From: a virus
Strand: one strand, 5' to 3'
DNA: 51,920 nt
IMG/VR virus record: IMGVR_UViG_3300018080_000234
Coordinates: 1-51,920 of that record
Shown here: piece by piece, positions 45,325 through 51,920 of the stretch
Layout: the number at the start of each line of letters is the position of its first letter
Numbering within the stretch: position 1 is the first letter of the stretch
Notes under the pieces: generated by a model
Seen by the model: the letters and a program-made list of their open reading frames with translations, nothing else
Databases searched by the model: none
What the model was told of the DNA's origin: nothing
Translations under genes and position numbers: made by a program

Positions 45325-45914
45325 TCGCCCCGCGTGAATTCTGGGAAACATGCCGAAGCAATTACGCACACCTCAAGCCATCGTGGGAATTTGATGACAA
45401 AATGGATCGCACAACAAGGCTGAAAGAAGCATTTCTGGATCACATGGATCTCAAGGGAAAGATCGTTATTGATTACGGTTGCGGCGGAGGGTTTTTGGGC
45501 AAGTTTTTATTCAGGGAATACGGAATTGCAAAATACATTGCCATAGATATCGCAAAGAGAAGTTTACGGAAGGCGTGGGAGGTAAACAGGAAATCAGATT
45601 GTGAATATATTCTGGTGCCCGTTGAATTCAGTACCCTCGGTGCTGATGTATTCATAAGCATCGCGTGTATGCAGCATTTTCCGTCTGAAGAGTACCTGAA
45701 TGAATTTCTTGAAAACTTGAATAACAGCAATGTCAAGGCAATTGCTCTTCAGATTAAGTACGGTGACGAAACTGAATTTTTCGGGACATATGACAGAAAG
45801 GGATACGGGGTGAATTGCAGGACGAATGCAAAATATATAAGCTCATTTTTGACAAACTATAATTTCAGAGATATCGGGCGACATAATTATTTGGTGTGGG
45901 AATCGAAATGGTAA
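45321..45914 (+). CDS. Class I SAM-dependent methyltransferase
   Basis: A 197-residue protein with ATGA overlap. VIDYGCGGGFLGKFL, YIAIDIAKRSLRKA and ISIACMQHFPSEEYLNEFL are the SAM loop, acidic strand and motif IV. It is the fifth methyltransferase of the cassette; all differ strongly, so substrates or positions probably differ. Confidence 0.75.
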   Translation: MIAPREFWETCRSNYAHLKPSWEFDDKMDRTTRLKEAFLDHMDLKGKIVIDYGCGGGFLGKFLFREYGIAKYIAIDIAKRSLRKAWEVNRKSDCEYILVPVEFSTLGADVFISIACMQHFPSEEYLNEFLENLNNSNVKAIALQIKYGDETEFFGTYDRKGYGVNCRTNAKYISSFLTNYNFRDIGRHNYLVWESKW

Positions 45915-46723
45915 AGATAGTTTTTGAAATAGGCATAAACCACAATGGGAAAATGGAGCTTGCGAAGAAGCTGATTGATATATCGGCATTTGCCGGTGCT
46001 GATTATGTGAAATTCCAGAAGCGCGATCCGGATACCTGTGTGTCCGAAGAGCAAAAGAAAAAAATGCGTGTCATGGAAGATGGCCGGGAAGTCACCTATC
46101 TTGAGTATCGAAAGGAAATTGAATTCGGCAAAGATGAGTATACTGAAATCGCATTTTATTGCGTTGACAGAGGCATAAAATTTTTTGCCTCCGTATGGGA
46201 CATAATATCTGCTGAATTCATGAAAGAATTTTCAGACATTGCAAAAATACCCTCGGCGAAATTGACAGATATTGAATTATTAAAATTTTGCAGGAGTGAA
46301 TTTGATTTCAGAATCTTGAGCACTGGCATGAGTATGGAAAAAGAGATTGAGAGAGCTATTGAGATTCTTAATCCGCAGGTAGTGATGCACACTAATTCGA
46401 GTTATCCTGCACGGCCTGAAAACCTGAGACTACAACATATACGATGGCTCAGGGAGAAATACAACGCCGAAATCGGATATTCCGGGCACGAATGGGGTCT
46501 CGGGACCACGTATCCTGTCATTGCTCTCGGTGCGACATGGATTGAGAGACACATTACATTGGATCATAATATGTGGGGGAGTGACCACGCTGCATCGATT
46601 GATCCTATCGGTGCAATTAAACTTGTCCGGTCCGTGAGGGATATCGAGAAAGCTCTGGAATTGGGATATTCTCCCCGGGAGATATACCCAGAAGAGGAAG
46701 AGAAGAGGGCAGCATTGAGATGA
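45908..46723 (+). CDS. neuB: NeuB-type nonulosonic acid synthase (second copy)
   Basis: A 271-residue protein; ATG 45908 overlaps the previous stop. EIGINHNGKMELAKKLIDIS, ADYVKFQKRDPDTC, ILSTGMS, HTNSSYPA, IGYSGHEWG and IERHITLD cover the whole NeuB barrel. It lacks the C-terminal SAF domain that normally completes the active site of the partner subunit, so it ends after the barrel. It may make a different nonulosonate from the fused copy. Confidence 0.8.
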   Translation: MVKIVFEIGINHNGKMELAKKLIDISAFAGADYVKFQKRDPDTCVSEEQKKKMRVMEDGREVTYLEYRKEIEFGKDEYTEIAFYCVDRGIKFFASVWDIISAEFMKEFSDIAKIPSAKLTDIELLKFCRSEFDFRILSTGMSMEKEIERAIEILNPQVVMHTNSSYPARPENLRLQHIRWLREKYNAEIGYSGHEWGLGTTYPVIALGATWIERHITLDHNMWGSDHAASIDPIGAIKLVRSVRDIEKALELGYSPREIYPEEEEKRAALR

Positions 46724-47028
46724 CATACGTTTTCGACATAGATGATACCATTTTTTTCAGTTCGATAGACGGACATGGAGAATATCAAATTGACTCTGTG
46801 AATGAAGAATTGATCGAGAGAATCAATGCCCTATTCAATAGCGGGAATACTATTATTATTTTTACCGGAAGGCACTGGAGACATTTGGAGCTTACGAAAA
46901 AGCAGCTCATGAATTGCAATGTTAAATATGATGCATTGATCCTCGGGAAGCCTATTGCTGATGTTTACATTGATGACAGGGCAATGGCACCGAGAGATTT
47001 TTTAAAGGGGGTAAAAACAGATGGCTAA
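46720..47028 (+). CDS. HAD-family phosphatase
   Basis: A 102-residue protein. FDIDDTIF holds the nucleophile Asp, IIIFTGRHWRHLELTKKQL is motif II, and KPIADVYIDDRAM motif IV, so a minimal HAD phosphatase is complete. Such short HAD proteins occur in capsule and nonulosonate clusters and could remove phosphate from a NeuB product. It is the last gene of the cassette, and its stop overlaps the major tail gene start. Confidence 0.7.
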   Translation: MTYVFDIDDTIFFSSIDGHGEYQIDSVNEELIERINALFNSGNTIIIFTGRHWRHLELTKKQLMNCNVKYDALILGKPIADVYIDDRAMAPRDFLKGVKTDG

Positions 47029-47644
47029 TAATCTGAACATCGATGTTGCCAATTTCGGGAACAATAAAGATTATATGTTTCTATATGATCCTGCGTTGTT
47101 TGTTGATTTCCATGATGGGAATGGATTGCTCGGGCTCGGGTATATGGAAGCCGAGAAAACCATCAGGATGATTGCCGAATATGCCGTTTTCAAGACGGGT
47201 ATCCCGCATTCTGAAATACGGCGAGATATTCTCGATCAAGAAATCAGCATCGAGGGAATATTAAAGCAGGTTCAGCCGGAAACAATTGCGTTGGTTTCCC
47301 AGAGGCGATTCGATGATACTGATGGGACATGGCGGCGCGTCATCTCCGGTTCGGAAGTTCCTTCGCCGGTATTTCCGTCATGTGTGCTTGTCGGGCAGAC
47401 GGTTGATGGAAACGAGTTAAGATTCTACGTCAGACGGCTGCAGATCACATCAGAGGATCTTGAGATTATTCTCGGTGGCGATGATTACTCAGGAATTCCG
47501 TTTAAAGGGACAGCGCAAAAAGACGAAACGCCATTAACGACGAATCCGACATGGCCGTATAATGCCGCGTATGCGAATCAAGACAATATCGCATTCTGGG
47601 CATGGCCGAAGACCGGAACGTCGAGTGGCGATCTTACGTTCTAA
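47021..47644 (+). CDS. Major tail (tube) protein
   Basis: A 207-residue beta-rich protein, first structural gene after the cassette. It is followed by a frameshifted chaperone and tape measure gene, the invariant siphovirus order. The acidic N-terminus, a YVRRLQITSEDLEIILGGDD strand-loop and an aromatic C-terminus fit a tube subunit. No sheath gene is present, supporting a non-contractile tail. Confidence 0.7.
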   Translation: MANNLNIDVANFGNNKDYMFLYDPALFVDFHDGNGLLGLGYMEAEKTIRMIAEYAVFKTGIPHSEIRRDILDQEISIEGILKQVQPETIALVSQRRFDDTDGTWRRVISGSEVPSPVFPSCVLVGQTVDGNELRFYVRRLQITSEDLEIILGGDDYSGIPFKGTAQKDETPLTTNPTWPYNAAYANQDNIAFWAWPKTGTSSGDLTF

Positions 47645-47653
47645 GGTTATGGG

Positions 47654-48304
47654 ATGTTTGAAAAAGGATCGTATAATCTCAAGGAGCTGTTGCACGAGAA
47701 CTTCACCGACTTTGACGTCGTTCGTGAAAAACCGATGGTGTTCAAGGTCGGTGAGGTTCATATCGTGATTGCTCCAGTCAAGGTGAAGGATTCCCCGTTA
47801 TTCCTGAAGCAGATGAGTAAGATAATACTTCAATATTACGAGATATTTGCGAATCTTGAGTTTTTGTCGTCTCACAATTACCGTGATGAAAATGTGGTCA
47901 AGGACTTAATAAGCAAAGTCACCATTTTCACAGCAGACAGGAAGTATAAGCAATTTATCAAGGATGCCATCAAGTTCATTTACCGGTGGGGATACACGGT
48001 CAAAGGCAAGAAGGACAAGATTGTCAGGATCAAGAATCGGGCGCGACGAATCCTGAACAATTTTCATGCAGATGAAATCATTCACATGCTGTTCGTGTTG
48101 TTTGTATACAACTATGATATCGAAAAAAAAAATTGTATCGAGTTCCTGAAGATGTTCAGTTTACAAGAACAGAACGAGAAATCCTCTCAGCGTGCGGGTG
48201 GTTTGAAGACGCAGAAAGAGCGGGTGGTTATGCCCAAGTTCTCGGAGAAACCGTACAGCAGAGAAGCCTTAGATATCTTCGCAAAACAGAGCAGAACGTT
48301 ATAA
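47654..48304 (+). CDS. Tail assembly chaperone (gpG-like, zero frame)
   Basis: A 216-residue zero-frame product between the tail tube and tape measure genes. The N-terminal 100 residues are mixed, then helices (KYKQFIKDAIKFIYRWGYTV; IKNRARRILNNFHADEIIHM). After codon 159 the zero-frame sequence loses protein-like character, while the -1 frame looks better (see the extended product). So the abundant form may end at 48304 and the frameshifted form at 48348. Confidence 0.65.
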   Translation: MFEKGSYNLKELLHENFTDFDVVREKPMVFKVGEVHIVIAPVKVKDSPLFLKQMSKIILQYYEIFANLEFLSSHNYRDENVVKDLISKVTIFTADRKYKQFIKDAIKFIYRWGYTVKGKKDKIVRIKNRARRILNNFHADEIIHMLFVLFVYNYDIEKKNCIEFLKMFSLQEQNEKSSQRAGGLKTQKERVVMPKFSEKPYSREALDIFAKQSRTL

Positions 48305-48348
48305 GGGAAAAGATGATTAAAAGGGACGCCAAAAGGAAAAGGCGATAA
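47654..48348 (+). CDS. Tail assembly chaperone, -1 frameshift product (gpGT-like)
   Basis: A run of ten A (48123-48132) contains the slippery heptamer A-AAA-AAA in register with the zero frame (codons GAA AAA AAA). A -1 slip leads into a frame that continues with LYRVPEDVQFTRTEREILSA and a CGWFEDAERAGGYAQVLGE stretch to TAA 48346, overlapping the tape measure ATG. The product is about 231 residues. Programmed frameshifting at this position is conserved in siphoviruses. Confidence 0.65.
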
Positions 48349-50408
48349 TGGCCAGGGGAAACGAAATATTATTAAAATTGCGTGCCGAGAATAGGGATCT
48401 CAAAGCGAAAATTTCTGAGTCTCAGGGCAAAATAAACGGCATGGAGAAGAGCACGAAAAAGTCCTTCGGAGGGATGCTGAAATCTTCTCTCGGTTTTCTC
48501 GCGGCCATCGGCAGCATCGTGTATGCTTTCAAGAAGATGATAACCTCTGCGTCGAATCTCGAAGAGCAGCAGGCGAAATTCAATACTGTTTTCGGCACAT
48601 CGGAAGAGGTTCTCAAGGCCGCAAACGAGGCGGTTCAGGAACTTACGGATTCGTATGCGATGTCTCGTCGTGAGGCAATGGAGTACCTGTCAACCATTCA
48701 GGATCTCCTCGTACCCCTGGGGATGAATGCGGTTGAGGCTGAAAAAATGTCCGAGGGCATTGTCAAGCTCTCCGCGGATCTCGCATCATTTAACAATGTC
48801 CCTGTTGAAGAGGCGATGGATAAAATCCTGTCCGGCCTTGTCGGTATGGGTAGGCCGATGCTCGAATGGGGCGTTCAGATCAACGAGACAACGCTGAAAC
48901 AGGAAGCTCTTACGATGGGGCTCTGGAATGGTGTCGGCGCTCTCGATGGTGCGACAAAAGCGCAAGCGGCTTACAGCATTATGATGAGGCAATCTGAGGC
49001 TGCCCAGGGGGACATGATCCGAACCGGGGATTCGTACGCGAATACATTTAAGAAGCTGAAAGCAGCGGTCGAGGATATGGCCGCGGATCTCGGAAAAGAC
49101 CTATTGCCGTCACTCAGAAATCTTTTCAATGAATTTATTATCACCGCAAAGGGAGGCGGCACTTTCAAAACTGCTCTCCAGGGACTCATTAAGGGTATTG
49201 CGGCAGTCGTAAGCGGTATCACTCTATTAGCTCAAACACTCGAATATATACGAACCAAATACGGAGATCATAATACCGAGGTTATTAAATCCGGGCAGGC
49301 TTACAATAGAGCGAGAATGCGCGCACAGGAATATGTGGTGATGCTGCAGCGATATACCGGATCACAGAGAAATTTTGTCAACGTCCTGAAGGAGCGGGCA
49401 AAATATGATAGAGAAGCTGCGACTTACTTGCAGAACTATAAAAAGATTCAGTCGGATCTCGCGCAAACGGGCGAAAAGAGGTTAAGTGTTGAGGGAAAAC
49501 TTAATGGCATTGTCCAGCGCATGAATAAAACGCTCAAAGACTTCAATGATATCGGGAAAAAGACAACTGAAGACGAAATTAAAAATGCTCAACAATTCGC
49601 CGATCTCCAGAGGAAAAAACAGGAGGAAATGGAGAAAACCAACGAGAAGAGAAAGGAAATAAATGCGGCATATTACGAATATATCGGAGAGCAGGAGGAG
49701 GCCGAGCTCGCTGCAGAGATAGAAAAACATGAGCGACTATTGGAAACGTACAATCTCAATAATGAGCAGATTGAAATGATTAATCAGGCTCATACTGACA
49801 GGATGAAGGAGATTGAAAACAAATACAACGTATGGCGGATGAAGACAGTTGAACTGTATCGGGATACCTATACGAACGCCATGTCGAGCATGGATACGGC
49901 CACAAAGCAGTTCGTTTTTGATTCTATATGGGGAAAGCAGGGGCTTAATGTCTGGTGGAAAAACGTCAAGCAAATATTGAAGGAATTTGTCGCCGATGTT
50001 GTGTGGGCTACGATCAAAGTGCTTGCGCTCAAGGCGGCGTTGTCGGCTCTTGGCGGGGGTGGGGCACCGTTCCTGCTTGAGCGCGGGTATGTGCCTCCGT
50101 TTTTTGAAAAGGGGCGTGTTCCTGTCCTTCAATCCGGTGATATACCTTCTGATCACTTTCCCGCATACATCGGGACCCGGGAGGCTGTTATTAATGCGGA
50201 GAGCACGCGGGCGAACGAGGACTTGCTCCGCGCAATGAATCAATTCCCCGGTGTATCTTTTACCGGTGGCGGAAATGAATCAACTGTAGTGCATACCAGC
50301 ATCATGCTTGACGGCAGAGAGGTTGCGAATGTTGTCGATGAGCATCGAAACGAAAAGGCGCGGAGAATGGGCGCCTCGAATTATGGACGCAATACGGTAT
50401 ACGGATAG
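48348..50408 (+). CDS. Tape measure protein
   Basis: A 686-residue protein. The N-terminal coiled coil is followed by SSLGFLAAIGSIVYAFKKMI and an ASNLEEQQAKFNTVFGTSEE segment, then ADLASFNNVPVEEAMDKILS and YANTFKKLKAAVEDMAADLG, all standard for lambda H/PhageMin_Tail tape measures. A second coiled coil lies at about 440-510. By the usual relation of length to protein size the tail would be about 100 nm. The C-terminus has many Gly/Ser residues. Confidence 0.9.
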   Translation: MARGNEILLKLRAENRDLKAKISESQGKINGMEKSTKKSFGGMLKSSLGFLAAIGSIVYAFKKMITSASNLEEQQAKFNTVFGTSEEVLKAANEAVQELTDSYAMSRREAMEYLSTIQDLLVPLGMNAVEAEKMSEGIVKLSADLASFNNVPVEEAMDKILSGLVGMGRPMLEWGVQINETTLKQEALTMGLWNGVGALDGATKAQAAYSIMMRQSEAAQGDMIRTGDSYANTFKKLKAAVEDMAADLGKDLLPSLRNLFNEFIITAKGGGTFKTALQGLIKGIAAVVSGITLLAQTLEYIRTKYGDHNTEVIKSGQAYNRARMRAQEYVVMLQRYTGSQRNFVNVLKERAKYDREAATYLQNYKKIQSDLAQTGEKRLSVEGKLNGIVQRMNKTLKDFNDIGKKTTEDEIKNAQQFADLQRKKQEEMEKTNEKRKEINAAYYEYIGEQEEAELAAEIEKHERLLETYNLNNEQIEMINQAHTDRMKEIENKYNVWRMKTVELYRDTYTNAMSSMDTATKQFVFDSIWGKQGLNVWWKNVKQILKEFVADVVWATIKVLALKAALSALGGGGAPFLLERGYVPPFFEKGRVPVLQSGDIPSDHFPAYIGTREAVINAESTRANEDLLRAMNQFPGVSFTGGGNESTVVHTSIMLDGREVANVVDEHRNEKARRMGASNYGRNTVYG

Positions 50409-50415
50409 ATATTAA

Positions 50416-51036
50416 ATGTATGTATATAAAATAACAAATAAAATAAATGGAAAATTTTATATTGGAATTAGATCGGAATCTATTAGGAAATCTAATTCTT
50501 ATTTTGGTGGTGGAAAGTTAATCAAGAATGCTATTAAAAAATATGGAAAGGAAAATTTTACTAAAGAAGTGTTACAAGAAGTTGACGACATTGAAGAACT
50601 GAAAAACGCAGAAGAGCGGTGGATATCTTTCTTTGGCTTTCCAACTAATGAATTGATGTATAATGTCACCGGAGGGCGTGAAGGGGCGAAGGGTTATAAA
50701 CATACAAAAAAGACAAAAGACAAAATGAGTAAAAATAGTTCTAAATATTGGAAAAATAAAAAATTTTCTGAAAAAACAAAAAACAAAATATCAAATGCAA
50801 TGAGAGGAAATAAAAATCATTTTTACGGAAAACACCATACAGAAGAAAGTAAGGAAAAAATATCAATAAATAAAACTGGAAAATATACCAAAGAAAAATG
50901 TTACCAATATCGTTCCGATATCAAAATTGGAAATATTTTAGAATTAAAAGCATTTGGATTTAATTGTAAAAGAATTGCACAAATAATGAATTGCCACCCA
51001 ACAACTGTTTATAACAGGATAAAGGAATCATGTTAA
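50416..51036 (+). CDS. GIY-YIG homing endonuclease
   Basis: A 206-residue protein. YVYKITNKINGKFYIGIRSE is the GIY-YIG catalytic start with the conserved Tyr/Arg, followed by a long NUMOD3-type region of repeated short basic segments (KGYKHTKKTKDKMS, KKFSEKTKNKIS, GKHHTEESKEKIS) and a C-terminal HTH (CKRIAQIMNCHPTTVYNRI). Base composition is far richer in A/T than its neighbours, indicating recent transfer. It is free-standing, between the tape measure and fibre genes, and overlaps the fibre start. Confidence 0.9.
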   Translation: MYVYKITNKINGKFYIGIRSESIRKSNSYFGGGKLIKNAIKKYGKENFTKEVLQEVDDIEELKNAEERWISFFGFPTNELMYNVTGGREGAKGYKHTKKTKDKMSKNSSKYWKNKKFSEKTKNKISNAMRGNKNHFYGKHHTEESKEKISINKTGKYTKEKCYQYRSDIKIGNILELKAFGFNCKRIAQIMNCHPTTVYNRIKESC

Positions 51037-51920
51037 CATATCATAACGACAATACGATTAAAATAAATCATTCTCCCCAAATTAATAAATTTGCTTTTCA
51101 GGTGAATGATGTCGGGGCTCATAGCTATATATCCATCGAGGAAAACGACGAGATAACATTCGACGATGACAATACTATTTTCGTGTCTGATACTATCGGG
51201 GACGATGGAGACGCCGGAACCGAAGCGGCACCGAAAAAGACGATTGCCGCAGCTATTACAGCCACAACGGTAACGAAAATATATGTGGTGGTGCTTGATT
51301 CCGCTCTGTATGACGAGGATCTCTCAGGATGCACCTATACTTATTTCTCTGGTATCTATGCAGATACCGGCGAGACTCCGCAGTTATCGCTACGGACTCT
51401 TGACTATGTGCCTGCCGACGCAAACACGATATTTGTTGCCAAAACTGGGGCGGATGCGAACGCCGGCACTCAGGCCGCGCCGAAGTTGACGCTGACAGGC
51501 GCAACCGGGGCAATCGCAACGTGCGACGCGGCCCACCAGAATGTCGTGATAATGGATAGCGGGGAGTACACCGAGGACTCGTTCGAATTTACCGGCAATT
51601 TTCAGGGGCTTCATGCGGCGCTTGGGCAAAAGCCGACATTGAAATTCACGCCAACTCATGCGGCGAGTGATTACGGGGATATTCAGGAAGCGGTAGCGGC
51701 TACTATATTCGAAGATGGTGATGCAAATTATAATTCTGTTGCCAAACTTCAGAATGGCAATTTCGTTTGTTGTTATCGGGATGTCGCCACTACCGATGGC
51801 AAATTTGTAATATATACCGAGGCGGGGGTACAGGTTGTCGCGCCGACAGAATTTGAAGCAGGTAGTTCTACATATTGTTCTGTCGCTGTTCTTAATAACG
51901 GCAATTGGGTCTGCTGTTAC
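51030..51920 (+). CDS. Tail fibre/tailspike, N-terminal part (continues at base 2)
   Basis: ATG 51030 lies in the last codons of the endonuclease gene, after AAAGGA. The frame is open to the window end and continues at base 2. Residues 1-50 would bind the tail. Two similar segments (DDGDAGTEAAPKKTIAAAI and GADANAGTQAAPKLTLTGA) are the D-G-x-A-G-T-x-A-A-P repeats that open right-handed beta-helix domains. From about residue 225 the 48-49-residue repeats begin. The insertion of the endonuclease just upstream has not damaged the start. Confidence 0.75.
   Translation, partial: MLTYHNDNTIKINHSPQINKFAFQVNDVGAHSYISIEENDEITFDDDNTIFVSDTIGDDGDAGTEAAPKKTIAAAITATTVTKIYVVVLDSALYDEDLSGCTYTYFSGIYADTGETPQLSLRTLDYVPADANTIFVAKTGADANAGTQAAPKLTLTGATGAIATCDAAHQNVVIMDSGEYTEDSFEFTGNFQGLHAALGQKPTLKFTPTHAASDYGDIQEAVAATIFEDGDANYNSVAKLQNGNFVCCYRDVATTDGKFVIYTEAGVQVVAPTEFEAGSSTYCSVAVLNNGNWVCCY
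51851..51920. repeat. Terminal direct repeat (contig closure), right copy
   Basis: Identical to bases 1-70, see the left copy. Confidence 0.9.

Noticed and set aside
34195-47028. Glycan cassette as host chromosomal contamination
   Set aside because: Genes overlap tail genes by 4-8 bases at both borders and use the same orientation and start spacing, so the block is integrated in the phage operon.
1-51920. CRISPR array
   Set aside because: No evenly spaced repeats with unique spacers of suitable size were found; GGCNN units are only 5 bases.

Overview
This window is a complete or near-complete genome of a tailed double-stranded DNA phage of the long non-contractile-tail (siphovirus) type. 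The first 70 bases are identical to the last 70, so the contig appears circular, with about 51,850 unique bases, and the tail-fibre gene runs across the ends. Apart from a two-gene repressor operon, every gene I support lies on the + strand. A serine integrase, a divergent repressor locus with four operator-like palindromes and a lipoprotein gene suggest a temperate phage. Two muralytic enzymes and a diacylglyceryl-type lipoprotein are compatible with a diderm bacterial host, but nothing here identifies the host.

Layout. 51030 to the end plus 1-5245: tail fibre with 48-49-residue repeats, baseplate/tail-tip protein and receptor-binding-type fibre. 5265-7849: lysis block with an amidase, three tiny nested membrane-protein genes and a lytic transglycosylase. 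7899-8034: terminator and a consensus promoter. 8065-9788: four small unknown genes joined by repeated, structured 5' leaders. 9855-13470: integrase, MmpS-like lipoprotein, repressor and immunity membrane protein (minus strand), operators, RHH-type regulator and excisionase-like protein. 13568-25243: early region with ERF annealing protein, PD-(D/E)XK nuclease, tRNA-Thr and a degenerate tRNA-like element, replication initiator and putative loader, MT-A70 methyltransferase, HNH nuclease and many small zinc-ribbon or unknown proteins. 25244-25604: a 13-unit GGCNN tandem array, a promoter and a strong terminator directly before the terminase, resembling the lambda pR'-6S-tR' late switch. 25605-34198: packaging and head genes of Mu-like ancestry, including a fused portal/MuF protein and a protease with an in-frame internal scaffold start. 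34195-47028: a 12.8-kb glycan cassette. 47021-51036: major tail protein, tail-assembly chaperone with a probable -1 frameshift, tape measure protein and a GIY-YIG homing endonuclease.

The most remarkable part is the glycan cassette, placed between the tail-completion and tail-tube genes as one tightly overlapping operon. It encodes a CMP-nonulosonate synthetase (NeuA-like), two NeuB-like synthases (one fused to a cupin), two sialyltransferase-like or DUF115-like proteins, two tandem GT8 glycosyltransferases, APS kinase, an HxGH nucleotidyltransferase and a DUF2061 membrane protein, two carbohydrate sulfotransferases, five methyltransferases, a beta-propeller glycosidase-like protein and a HAD phosphatase. 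Together they look able to activate a sialic-acid-like sugar and sulfate (as PAPS) and to build a sulfated, methylated, sialic-acid-like glycan, either on the virion or on the host surface. No NeuC-type epimerase is present, so precursors would come from the host.
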